A stretch of DNA of 64,000 nt from NCBI GenBank assembly GCA_027625915.1, contig JANTQA010000060.1, positions 3,720,001 to 3,784,000 on the forward strand. The letters run 5' to 3'. A program made the position numbers and the translations under genes. The notes beneath the pieces are model-generated. The model did not search any database, had not been told where the DNA came from, and saw nothing but the letters and a program-made list of their open reading frames with translations. Positions 34,401-45,026 of the stretch are shown piece by piece (position 1 is the stretch's first letter; each line of letters opens with the position of its first letter). This DNA is from Anaeramoeba flamelloides. Taxonomy: Eukaryota; Metamonada; Anaeramoebidae.

Positions 34401-35700
34401 CAAAAAATTTTGTTTTTTAAAATTATTTTTTTGGCTTAATTGAATTTTTTTATAGAAAGTTTTGTAGATCTTTATACTTTTTTAAACTTAATTTTCTGAA
34501 TTCAAGTTAATTTATGAACGGTATTTTGTTGATTTTTTTTCTGAAAAGCAAATTAAAAATTACCTAATACACTTTTCCGTTTGATTTTGAACAAGAAGAG
34601 TAAGACAATTTGAGAATAGATCAAAAAAAAAGGGATTCTCGAAATTTCAAATTTGTCATTTTATGTTTAAATACAGGGAAATTCGAACTTTGAGATTTAT
34701 CATCTTTTTTTTTCTTTAAAGCCTCCTTTTGGGACATTAACCTAGATCTTTTATTTTATATTATAACTTCAAAAAGAAGGATCTATTGAAAGAATTTGTT
34801 AATGTGAAATTCAATTTTGAAATTTACTCTTGAAAAAAAAGTTTCCAAAAGGTTAAAAATACACACATATTTTAAATTTATGTTTAACAAAATTAAAATG
34901 AGGATAGCTTAATTATATTTACCTTAAGGTTATTTTCTGAATTCAATTTGGTTATGCGGATACTTTTCTTTTAATATCAATTCACAAATATTACAAAATA
35001 TTTAATTTTCAAAAAATGTGCAAAAAAATTTTTAATGATGAGTTTATCTTCTAAAAGTATTTTCTAACTTTATATAATCTTAACTTGGTACATTCAATTG
35101 AATTATTTATAATTTGAAGGTAAAGATTATTTCATTATTAAATTGCAGAAATATTGAACTCTTTATTATTTTTTTTTTTTAATGTTATGAAGGATCCTTT
35201 TTAATAATCCAGAATAATGATTTTTGTGATGATTTAAATTCTGTGGTTTAGAAGATTAATAAAGAATTGGTAAATTAGTTTATCTAAAAAAGGTTTGTAA
35301 ATATTGTGATGTGAGTAATTGGGGTATTGTATTGTTGGAGAAAAAAATATTTATTATTATTTTTTTGATGAAATTCGAGGGAAATTTTTGTTCTGAATAA
35401 TTTCTTGATATTTTTCACCATTAAAAAAGGCTTGTATATGTATTAAATGGCTTTTATAATTCTAACATATTACTCTCCTAAACATACACCTTATTATGCA
35501 AAGGCTTGCCGGATAAGTATAAGATTTGAAATAGTTTCTTTTACCTTTTGGTCTTCACTATTGACTTCTTTTTTTTTTTTTTTTGAAGTTATCTAGAACA
35601 ATGATGAACTCATCCGGAGAAAATCATGTATCTTAACTCTTTTACTTACCAATAACAATAATACGATGTTTTGGTGTGTATTCTTTCTCTGTTTTGCTTT
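31488..35700 (-). CDS. Rho guanine-nucleotide exchange factor with two DH-PH modules
   Basis: DH domains strip GDP from Rho-family GTPases and PH domains tune this at membranes. The main exon 33542-31488 encodes 684 residues ending GGLF and TAA. It opens inside the first DH (KWYVPIKESCLFDPDTLSSL), followed by PH1 (about residues 180-310, with an Asn/Ser-rich loop), DH2 (about 350-545, with LIETEREYLKDL and LLDFLIKPVQRVCKYPLII, the conserved CR3 helix) and PH2 (about 560-680, WEGVLKKK to KKWVKKI). The first DH lacks its CR1 helix in this exon. Two small upstream exons fit by phase: 35567-35545 (23 bases) and one ending at 35650 that encodes KTEKEYTPKHRIIVI, which aligns with the DH2 start. That requires an intron of about 2 kb (33543-35544). 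The main exon is certain; the upstream exons and the gene start are inference. Confidence 0.8.
33985..34150 (+). repeat. LINE 3'-tail repeat, solitary copy in a RhoGEF intron
   Basis: The block from AAAACTAAATTGAGTTTAAA through CTTCTAATGACTGTGTCTAT, TTTAGTCACTTCA and TTCTTCACAATAAATC recurs at 37467-37640 and 39232-39400, where it follows the end of a LINE reading frame. It is therefore probably a 5'-truncated non-LTR insertion, in the putative long intron of the RhoGEF gene and antisense to it. Confidence 0.65.
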
Positions 35701-35884
35701 CTTTTGAATTTTATCTATAATATGCAGGGTATATATCTAAACTTTGTTTCAGTCAAAGAGGTATCCAAAAAAAAACATTTTTTTTTTTCAAATATCAAAA
35801 ATTTTTTATAATTGACCTTTGAAGAACAAATAAGAAATAAGTAGAATAATACATCTCAAAGAATTGTTGATATACGGCTGGTAT

Positions 35885-36465
35885 AAAACTAATAAATCAA
35901 TAGATTTTCAAAAAAATTGAAAAACTCAAATTCTTACGGTAAATATAGAGAAAAACAACAATTTTCATTTTGAACTTCTACTGGTATTTGAATAATAAAT
36001 AGGAAACAATTTTCACTTCATTTTCCAGACTTTTCTTTTAGAAATCAAGTCCCCAAACGAAGTGTGTTGGTATTTGTGGTCTCTATTTGAAAAAGGAAAT
36101 GACAATGAAGTGAAAAATTTTCACATTTATTATTCAAATCTCAGGATCGAAGATCAAAAGAAAATTCCAATAGAAATCAATATAATTTCTCTACAATCTT
36201 TTTCACTGTTTCAATAGCATGAGAATAACACGCTTTTGCCAAGCGATTAGAGGTCTTGCCATAGTTAAAAAAAATTTGCAAAAGAATTAAGTTATGTTTC
36301 AAAAAAAAATCGAAAAAGAAAAAATGTGATAAAAATGTGAAAAAATGATTTCAATTTTGAAATTTCCAAAATTAATTTTTTCTTCTAATATCGATTCAAA
36401 CCCTTTAAACGCATATAATTCACTCATAACAACTGGGACCCTTTGACTGTAAAATGGTTTCTAAT
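35885..36465. repeat. Dispersed repeat of about 560 bp, copy B
   Basis: Direct-orientation copy of 20185-20745. Similarity continues weakly to about 36600, just before the LINE fragment at 36961. Copies B and C share TAATTTCTCTA and CACTGTTTCAATA stretches better than either does with copy A. Confidence 0.7.
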
Positions 36466-36689
36466 TAATCACTTTGATCTAAAATTTTGCTCCGATACAA
36501 AGCACTGACACACATCTGATTTGGGATTTCATTACTCTCAATAAAAGGATCATAATTTAAAAAAGGAAATTATTCTCCTTCTTTTTCAGAACACTTATCA
36601 TCTTAATTCTTTATGAGTATCTATGATTGTTGAATGGAAACTTAATTCCAAAAATTTGGACACAGTTAAACCAGTTGAAAGCGTAACAA

Positions 36690-36965
36690 TACTACACTTT
36701 TCATTCAATTTCGAAATAATTTTGAATTGTACAATCATTTTTTCATTTTTTCTCCTTTTCTGTTTTGTTTTCATTCCGTTTTTTCCAATTAAGTAATCTG
36801 TTTAGTTTGATCCGGAAATTTTTTTTTACAATGATTGATATAATGTTAAAGTTGAGTTTGTTCAAAAGAAAAAAAACAGATAAAATTAGTTGATGATATT
36901 TAATACTTTGCTCGATCAATAATTGTTGGTGTAATTTCAACAAGTTTAGCAATACATTTTTTTCC
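36690..36965. repeat. Repeat shared with 38020-38290
   Basis: About 250 bases resemble 38020-38290 in the same order: GTTAAAGTTGAGT, GTTCAAAA, AATTAGTTGAT, CGATCAATAATT and ATGTATTTTTTTT-like ends. It lies directly before the LINE reading-frame fragment and may be part of the same element or an older insertion target. Confidence 0.5.
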
Positions 36966-37640
36966 CTACTTAAACTGGAAATCATCAACTACATTATTCA
37001 AACTCAAATCTTTTTGTAATGGGTTGAATAGATACATATACAGATGGGAAAAGGGAGTAAATTCTAAATTATGCCCATGCCGTAATAAAAAAGTTGATGA
37101 CATAGACCACTTTATCTGGGACTGTGAAAAATATGAGAGAACCAGGAAACACTGGAAAAAACAAATCAAAAAAATCAAAAGTTTTGACTATAACATAATA
37201 GTCAAAAAAAACACAGATGAATTATTGATAAAAATGAACATAAAAGAAATCTATGATATCACCATAGAATATCTTTTGACCAACATGACTCAATATGCAA
37301 TTAGGAAAAAGGGGCTCAAGACAAAATAAAACCTATCAACAAATACATTTAAACTAAGAAAACTCCAGGTCTCTCACAATAATTATTTTAAACCTCTTTA
37401 TTTTTTCCATTCTTCATTCTTTTCTTTCTATCATTTTTTTACAAATTCTTTATTTTTACTCTTTCTTGTTTTAGAAAACTAAATTAAGATTCAAATACTT
37501 CTGATGACTGTATCTTTAGATACTCTTTGAATTAGAAGTACATATTTAGTCACTTCAAAATTCTCTCTTTAACAGATTAGATGAGGTTTCATCTAACCCT
37601 TAACAATAAATCAATGCAATACATTTTTTTGTTCCGCTCA
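36961..37640 (+). mobile_element. Non-LTR (LINE) retrotransposon 3' end
   Basis: An open frame from about 36961 to TAA at 37327-37329 contains FKLKSFCNGLNRYIYRW then CPC..., H and C spaced as CPC-x9-DH-x4-C (LCPCRNKKVDDIDHFIWDC), the zinc knuckle found after the reverse transcriptase in many LINE ORFs. The frame ends TNMTQYAIRKKGLKTK. A tail of about 170 bases follows (37467-37640) that recurs elsewhere in the window. The reverse transcriptase itself is missing, so this is a 5'-truncated copy. Exact ends are uncertain. Confidence 0.7.
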
Positions 37641-38019
37641 TTTCATCATTTTGGACACACAGATTTTTATTTATTTGTTTTTCCATTTGTAAAAAAAAGT
37701 GACATACAAAAAAAAAAATTAAACATGATTTTTAATTGGAAACCTGACTGAAACTGAAAAGTAAAATTAAATTAATAAAAGATTTAAAGATAAAATGAAG
37801 GATTGAACACAATAATAGTTTTTATAATAAACTCTTTTTAAGTCAGGGTTTTTCTTTGATTGATTAATTATTAAAAATTTAGAAAAAAAATTTACTATTT
37901 TTTGGGATCTCCTAAATTACACATCATATTTTGATAAAAAAGAATTAAATTATAAATTCAAATTCTAAATTTTCCACACATCTAAAATAGTTAAAAGAAT
38001 TACAATAATACAATTTCCT

Positions 38020-38365
38020 GAAAATTGGAAAATAATTTTGATTTTTGATAAAATATGAAAATCATTTTTTCTTCTTTTTAGTTTTTTTTGTTTTCATTTC
38101 ATTTTTAGAATTACTTAACTTGTTTAGCTATTCAAAAATAAATTTTCGAACAGATTGATATTTGGTTAAAAGTTGAGTTGTTCAAAATAGAAGAACTTTA
38201 ATAGAATTAGTTGATAGTATCTAACCATTGGATCGATCAATAATTCTTAATAGAATTTAAACAAATTTACTAATGTATTTTTTTTTGTTTTTCTCTCTGC
38301 AAATTCTCTCTTTAACAGATTAATTGAGGTTTCATCTAACCCTTAACAATAAATCCAATACATTT
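38020..38365 (+). repeat. Second copy of the pre-LINE repeat plus partial LINE tail
   Basis: 38020-38290 matches 36690-36965; 38296-38365 (CTCTCTTTAACAGATTAATT then GAGGTTTCATCTAACCCTTA) matches the tail at 37551-37620. The LINE coding part between them is absent in this copy, implying deletion or independent insertions. Confidence 0.5.
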
Positions 38366-38849
38366 TTTGTTAGTCCATCTTTAAAAATTTTAACACACCG
38401 ATAATTTATTAGTATTGATAATTATTTATTTTTTTGTTTTGTGAGTATTGTAATTTATACATAAACAATTTTTAACATTTCAATTAGTGAATGGTTCTAA
38501 TTTGATATTTCTTCGAGAATTGATTAAATAAACTTTTTTTTTCAAAAATTGAATTTTGAGGTTTTATAGATTTTTATTTGGGGTTTATTTATTGATTCGA
38601 TTGATAATAATGTAATGGATTATACTTTGAAGTTAATTTATTTCTTCTTTGAATTGATTTTACTTTTCATTTCCGGGTTATATTAAGGTTACCAATTAAA
38701 AAATTATGTTGTACTTTTTTTCCTATTTCACTTTTTTCCCTAAATAGTTATTTTTTTTTTCTTTTATTTGGATAAAAATGGTTCCATATAAAAACATGAA
38801 TAATGGGAAACTTAAAGATGATTTAATATTAAGTTTTGAAAAAATATAA

Positions 38850-39400
38850 AAAATTGATATTACAATAGAACTCTTTTTGACCAATATGGCTCAACACGCT
38901 ATTAGGAAAAAGGTGCTCAAATCCAAATAATCTCTAATAGCACACGCACAGAAACTCCCATTTGGATTAAAATGATTCAGATTTCTCAATTCAATTATTT
39001 TTTACTACTTCATTTATTTTTTTCTTTGATGATTTTAAAACATTGATTTTTATTTTTTTAATTTTTCTTTTTTTTTTATATTTTGATTTAGATAAAATAT
39101 TTTACACGTATATAAATATTAATACTAAATAACTTGACACAGATGTTGTATTATATTTTGAAAAATAATAATTTTTTTTTTACCCCCTCTCTCTCTTTAT
39201 TTTTCCTTTTTTTTTTTTTTCGACTCTTTATGTTATTTTAGAAAACTAAATTGAGTTTAAAACTCTTCTAATGACTGTGTCTATTTAGTCACTCTTTGAA
39301 TAAAAAAACACAAATTTAGTCACTTCAAAAAATTCTCTCTTTACCAGACTAAGTGTCTAACTCTTAGTTCTTCACAATAAATCTGAAAATATAAAAAATT
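38850..39400 (+). mobile_element. LINE 3' end, second more truncated copy
   Basis: Codons 38853-38930 read IDITIELFLTNMAQHAIRKK then VLKSK and TAA, matching the end of the first copy (YDITIEYLLTNMTQYAIRKK). The tail follows at 39232-39400 and is closer to the solitary copy at 33985 (ACCAGACTAAGTG, CTTAGTTCTTCACAATAAAT) than to the one at 37467. At least two subfamilies are therefore present. Confidence 0.65.
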
Positions 39401-39499
39401 AGGATTTTTTTTCCTATTTTTGATTTTGAGTGTGTCTAAATTTTTGGAATGGAATTTATTATCTGAATTGCGTCATGTTAGTACTTTGGACTCATTTTG

Positions 39500-39610
39500 T
39501 TATTTCCAGGTAATTTGAACCACTATATCTTGTTGTTTAAGACCCCAGCTCTTAAACTCGGTAACCCTTTCTTTTTCTGTGTCTGTCAACTGATAATTAA
39601 TTCGATTCAT
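39500..39610 (-). pseudogene. Possible Tc1-like transposase N-terminal helix-turn-helix fragment
   Basis: A 36-residue frame (39610 to TAA at 39500-39502) contains LTDTEKERVTEFKSWGLKQQ followed by DIVVQI. The spacing resembles the homeodomain-like helix-turn-helix at the start of Tc1/mariner transposases (ER-x-I/V...G-x-x-x-x-D/E-I). No DDE catalytic part follows. It could also be a first exon of an unknown gene. Confidence 0.3.
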
Positions 39611-40045
39611 TTGAATTACTTGAAAAAAAAATGAAAATGTTATCATCTTTATAATCATGGATATAATAGTTTCTTGGTAATTCTGTAATTAACAGAGAAA
39701 AAAAACAAATTTCCGTTCATGAAACAGATAAGATGAATTATTAAATTTTTGGACTTATTAAAGTGTGTTATGCCCATAAAAATGATAACATAAAAAAAAA
39801 GAAAGTAGTATTTAATTTTCCCATTCAATAATTTTCTTTGGCATCAAACAAAAAAATCAAAAGAAGAATAATTCGTTTGAGAAAAAAAAAGCAGTACCAA
39901 AGGAAATGAAAGACTGGTTTGATTTCCTTTGATTTATTTTTTACTTTGTTTATTACAATAAACAAACACCAAGGTTTGTTAACGTGATTTACCTTTGAAA
40001 TTATCCCAATTTGATCTCAGAAATTTTTTGGAAAAAAGTGTTGGT

Positions 40046-41039
40046 TTATTTTAGATTTGTTGGTCGTACAGGGCTGGCTGCAACTTTGTGTGACAAAATT
40101 TCCACTGCCTGTGTTTTTTAAGTTTGTTTTTTCAATTTATCATAAAAAAATTTGAAGATCCACCAACATAAATCGGAAAGAAAAAGAACGAAAAATTTTT
40201 TCTTTTGATAAATCATTAATCAGTAAAACAATTGCTTGTCGGCCACCTTCACTTTGAAAAAAGAAATGGGTTCCTAAAGCGAGAAATCCGTGTTTTTTCC
40301 AAAGACCTTAAATTTGAATTAAGAAAAAGAAAAAAAATTTTTGGCAAGCACTGAAAATGCTTTTGAATGATTTTTTTTATTTGTGAAATTATTGATGAGT
40401 TATTAGTGCCGAACAAACAACGATCAAACAAAACAAAATTCCCAACTGGAATTCTTAAAAAAAAATTAAATTAACAAGGCATTATTTTTCTTTTGAAAAA
40501 AACCAAAAAGAATTTTTGTTTTTTATTGGGCGAAAACGACAAAAAAAGGAAATCCTTTTTGTGGGATGTAGAAAGAAATTTTGGAGAACAGTCAACAATT
40601 TTTTCTTCATTTGTCTTTTTCCTTACCCAAATTGGGGTTGCAACTAACAAAAAGAAATCGTACATACAAATAATCTTCCATCAAAAAGTTAAAAGGAAGT
40701 GAAACAGAAAAACATGAAGGCTGAATTGTTAAAAAGAAAAAAATTTGACTTGGTTGATATAAAAATGTAAAAGTGGTTTGAAAGGGAGTAAATTTAAATT
40801 CTATTTTGGTGTGTGTAAAGTTGAAAAAAAAACAAAGTCCATTCTTCAAGTAAATAAATGAATAAAATAATTTTTTCAGTTTCTAAAAGTTTTTTTTTTT
40901 TTTGTTTTTGTTTTCCAAAAGAATTTGTTTTTGTAAATTTTCTTACCTCAAGAAATACTTTGATCTTGTTGTGAAATTCCTGTTCGCAACTTGAAATGTG
41001 ATAAATGTCATCAGCACGCATATTATAATCTATTTCCAT
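40046..41039 (-). CDS. Unrecognised spliced gene, exons partly resolved
   Basis: Base composition rises here and several exon-like pieces lie on the minus strand. A first exon 41039-40947 gives MEIDYNMRADDIYHISSCEQ then EFHNKIKVFLE and a good donor (GAG|gtaag). An acceptor at 40446 (ttccag) opens a frame reading GNFVLFDRCLFGTNNSSIIS then QIKKIIQKHFQ. A piece near 40250-40200 reads EGGRQAIVLLINDLSKEKIF. A last exon 40108-40046 gives AVEILSHKVAASPVRPTNLK and TAA after an acacag acceptor. A 17-base micro-exon near 40630 is possible. The order is consistent with one small gene, but not all junctions agree in phase, and I do not recognise the family. Sequence of a transcript would settle the exon structure. 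Confidence 0.4.
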
Positions 41040-42769
41040 CTTGGTAAAATTTCGGAACAATATCCACCCTTCGCAACAATGAGAGAAAAAATGATATTTT
41101 GATTTCAAAAACAAAAGATCATTTTTGATTATATTGAACCTGTTATAATTTCAATTTAGGCAGTTACTGAACAACTGTTATGAATTCTAAAGACACAAAT
41201 ACTCATCTTTAAAACATTTAATCTTTTAGTTCTTTTCAAAAAAAAAAAAAAAAAAGAAAGAGGAATAAATTTTTACCTTTCTCAATTAAGAAAATCAATT
41301 TTTGTTTTAGTTTTTCGATTTACTTTGAAATCAAAATTATATGAAAATTCAATTGTTGAGAACGCACTTAATACAAATTACTTGAGGTATTTAAGTGATT
41401 AATAAGTTTCTAAAAAATCTGTTAGTAAATTTCAATACTATCAAAATATAAGAACTGGAAAATTGAAATTCAAGTATTGAATCTTATAAAAATGATAAAA
41501 AAGGATGCGTATTGAAAGGAGAGATGAATTATTTATTATTTAAAGGTTTTTTGAGGATTTAGGGAAATCTAAAAATAAGATTTATGGATCTAAAAACTTT
41601 TCGAAATTCTTGAACAAAATAAGATAAATTTAAAATACTTTTTTTTACCTCTTGCTTCTGCTTACTTTAAAGTTTATTTTATTTAATTTAAAGACGATTA
41701 AATAAGTAACACAAACTGTAGAATATTTTCATATCAATAGGAAAGTAAGTAGGAGGAAGAGGTTTTTGATTTTCGAACTTTTGAGAGGTTATTTTTTGAA
41801 TTTGGATCATAAAAATGGTTTTACACAAATTATACGAATTTTCTTAAAAATAACCTAAATTTTGAAAGGATTTGAGTCACAGTCTTCTTTGAAGCATATC
41901 AAATTTGTTGTTTGCTATAAAAGTAATCTTGAATAAGCCTATCTTCAGATTAGACCTTTCTCAATTTGAATATTTTTCATTAAATAAAGGATATTCTTCT
42001 GGTTTACAATCATTGAAATTGGAAAAAAGATTATCTTGTATTAGGTGTTGCAACTTGTTATTTTGGTTCTTAATTGCTCTATTTTATACTTACTCAGATA
42101 ATTAATAGAGTTTAATAGTTTGTAAAAAGGTATTGTATTGTTTTTCTTTTTTTATGAAATCCAAATTGAAGAGTGAAAGACGAAAAGGTTTGTAATAATT
42201 TAATAAAAAAAGTTGATTTATGGGTTGTTATTCATAATTTTGAAAGATTACTTGTTTTTATTTGTTGATTTTCAAAACAAATTTTTTTGAAATTTTTTGA
42301 GATAATTGAGTAAAAGGGAAATCAAAATTTCAATTGACAACCCAAAAAATCAAAAATTTCATTATTAAACAATTCAGAGTCTATTAGTATTACACTCTTC
42401 AATTTGGATTTGAAAACAAAAGATAAAAAATGAAAAAAAATTACTTTTTGAAACTCTATTATAACACATACCAAGTTGAAGATAGATTGGATAAGAAAAA
42501 AAATACCTAGCCCACACCTGGTATAGGATTTTTTTTTCAAATTTCAGGGCTAGTTAACCTTATGATCGAACATAATTCAATTATTTAAAACCAAAAATCA
42601 GGTATATTTTGATTTTTGTTTGAGAATTGGGTACTTTGACGGTTTTTTCATTTCCTTTTAAAAGTGTTTGTAAAATTTTGATGCTTTTATTTTTCAATGA
42701 AAAGATATTGATTTTTGATCATATATTTGTTAGAAAATAAAATTGGTTGATAACTTAGATTTTGAAATA

Positions 42770-43026
42770 CTCTTATTTTCCAATTAAAAAATGAAAATTT
42801 TTAGTTCACATTCCCAAAATATTTATCTTTCTGTTTCTCAGCTGAAGAAAACCCAAAGATCTCTACAACATCTTTTAGAAATGATATTTTTAGACTATAA
42901 ATTAAACTTCCCTAGTTAGCTCTTTGACAAAATTTTTCCTCTGCTAATTTGATTGTAGCAGTAATAATTAATATTAATTTTGGAAATTGAAATAAAAATT
43001 CTCATTTATTAATTGGAAAATAACAG
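42770..43026. mobile_element. TA-flanked MITE, diverged subfamily
   Basis: CTCTTATTTTCCAATTAAAA then AATGAAAATTTTTAG at the left matches the inverse of the right end (AATTGGAAAATAACAG) and continues for about 45 bases. TA borders lie at 42768-42769 and 43027-43028. A related sequence is at about 52325-52528. The CT-TT ends and core link it to the 220-bp family. Confidence 0.6.
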
Positions 43027-43466
43027 TAACAATTTTTAATTCATTTTTCTGTCAATATTATTATTCTTCAAAATTCAATAGTTTAAAATTGATATTCAAG
43101 TTTGTAGAAAAGATCTATTATTTTGATATTTATTTTCTAATTTTAGTAATTTTTGTGGGATGGAATTCTTCAAAAATCCAAAAATAATTTATTATGAAAT
43201 GTTTAGGCATCATCAGATCATAATATATATATTGAAAAAATTGTTTTATATTTCTTAAAATATAATTACAAACCACTATAGTTTATATAGTTTTTCATAA
43301 TAGTCTCGTTTATTTTTCATTATTCACAAAATAATTTTTGCGGAAATTTATTTATAAAAAAAAAAAATAAAATTTTTTGTTGATCGATTTATTCTTTGTA
43401 ATGAGAAAAAAAAATGTTTTGAACTTATTCAATTAAAGATTCAACACATCAAGATTTAAAAAAAGG

Positions 43467-43475
43467 AAAAAAAAA
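43467..43475 (-). terminator. RNA polymerase III T-run terminator of tRNA-Glu
   Basis: Nine T residues on the tRNA strand begin two bases after the acceptor stem, as expected for Pol III termination. Confidence 0.85.
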
Positions 43476-43476
43476 T

Positions 43477-43547
43477 TTCGGAATCCGGGAATTGAACCCG
43501 GGCCAACTGGGTGAAAACCAGACGTTCTACCACTATACTAATCCCGA
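43477..43547 (-). tRNA. tRNA-Glu (UUC)
   Basis: Read on the minus strand, the acceptor stem TCGGGAT pairs with ATTCCGA (one G-T pair) and is followed by discriminator A. The A-box reads TAGTATAGTGG and the B-box GGTTCAATTCC. The anticodon loop TTTTCAC places TTC at positions 34-36, flanked by CTGG/CCAG. No CCA is encoded and there is no intron. GAA is a very frequent codon in the surrounding proteins. Confidence 0.95.
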
Positions 43548-44827
43548 TTGTACATTTTTATTCGACTTTCTAAATATTTATTTTATATTTCTTAATAATG
43601 AACATCGATAAAAATCAACAATTATCATATTTGTAATAAATTATTCAATAATTTTAAGGTCGTTATATAATTTCACCAAATAATCCTCAACCCAAGTAAT
43701 AACAATACCATTGAAAAATTAAAACAAATCTTCTTAACAATCTTAATCAATTTAGATAAAACAATATTACTATTTCAATTTATCAATTAAAACTCATCAT
43801 GAAATTTTAAGATATTTCAACTCGAACACCAAAGTTAATAAACTATGAAAATGAGAACAAAAATAATCAAGACTATTTAAATTTAAAAATAATACTTCAT
43901 AAATAACACTAACTTCAAATCTAAATGAAAGTAACGCCAATGTAATTTGATCCTTGAGTAACCTAAATTGTTACCTTTTCTCCACAAACTCTACAATACT
44001 TTCCAAATCTATCATAAAACGTTATAAGACATAGAAATTGGTTGTCTATTATAAAATTGTGTTTTTTGAAATAGAAATCGCAAATTCAATTATAAGATTA
44101 ACATTTCAAGTTTTTCTTCCTTCTACTGTAGTCAAAATAAAACGTGCAAAAAAATATAAAGCGTGTTTCCAAATAAAAAGCGTGTTTTTTTGTTATAGAA
44201 TACCTATACATTAACCAATCAAAGAAACCAATAATAAACCCGAAAAAAATATGGTAGTGGTTTCTTAAAGTTCTATTATTTAAAAAGAAATTCTAAAAAT
44301 AAAGGATCAAATTGGAAAATTTATCTCAAAAAATAGAGTTAATTTTTTTGAAAATTTTATCAATCAAAAAAAACAAAAAATTCAAAAAATCGAGAATTAT
44401 GGAAATTTTTCAACTATTTGCATTAATAATTTAAATTTTACTGAAAATAACCAGTACTTTACTTTCAAAATTGATTTGGGCCCAGGTATACTATTTGGTA
44501 GTAGATTGGATGTTGCCTTGGTACAAGAATAAAAAAAAAGCACGGATAATATTTTGAAACACGTATTATAGTCGTTGTGCACGCATTATTTTGATCACTG
44601 TAGTCTTTTTTTGTTAAAAACAAAAGACAAAAAATTCAATTTTCTCAATACAAGAAATCATCGAAATCATGAAACCCGAGAAAGTATTCTTCGATCTTTG
44701 TTTATTGAATTGTTTAAAACAAGATATTTTGACAATATTGAAAATCAAAAATCTACATTAATGCAGGTTTTTTAATAAATTTGTTTAGTTAATTTCCAAA
44801 ACCATGAAAATGGATTACTTTTTTTTA

Positions 44828-45026
44828 CAGTCAGTTTCACTTTTAAGGCACAAACTTTCAACGAAATTTAAGGCATAGAAAAAATATCAAATTAAGGCAC
44901 AAAATTCAAATTCTAGTAAAAATAAATTGTAAAAAAAAAAAAATTCCAAATTTTGTGCCTTAATTTGAGATTTTTTTGTGCCTTAAATTTCGTTGAAAGT
45001 TTTTGCCATAAAAGTGAAACTGACTG
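44828..45026. mobile_element. TA-flanked MITE with CAGTCAGTTTCAC ends, 199 bp
   Basis: CAGTCAGTTTCACTTTTAAG and its inverse at the right (AAAGTGAAACTGACTG) begin long inverted repeats that include CTTTCAACGAAATTTAAGGC and AATTAAGGCACAAAATT on both sides, so nearly the whole element folds on itself. TA borders lie at 44826-44827 and 45027-45028. A scrap of the same interior (AAGGCACAAAATCAAATTTT) is near 62608. Confidence 0.8.

Larger units (their letters stand above)
35701..40045. other. LINE- and repeat-rich stretch
   Basis: Apart from possible further 5' exons of the RhoGEF gene near 35700, I see no host gene. The region is a cluster of retroelement fragments: repeat copy B, two LINE 3' ends, three LINE tails and a possible transposase scrap. 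Sequence at 39640-40045 shows nothing I can assign. Confidence 0.5.
41040..43476. other. Spacer with one MITE relative
   Basis: A plus-strand frame at 41905-42105 (66 residues, ending in a hydrophobic run LLFWFLIALFYTY) is open but unrecognised. A TA-flanked MITE relative is at 42770-43026. Otherwise nothing is seen. Confidence 0.4.

Noticed and set aside
36743-37178. Minus-strand open frames over the LINE cluster
   Set aside because: The opposite strand carries the recognisable LINE zinc-knuckle frame; the minus frames have no family match.
43930-44030. Zinc-knuckle-like minus-strand scrap KYCRVCGEK
   Set aside because: The frame closes within a few codons and no adjacent exon was found; too short to call.
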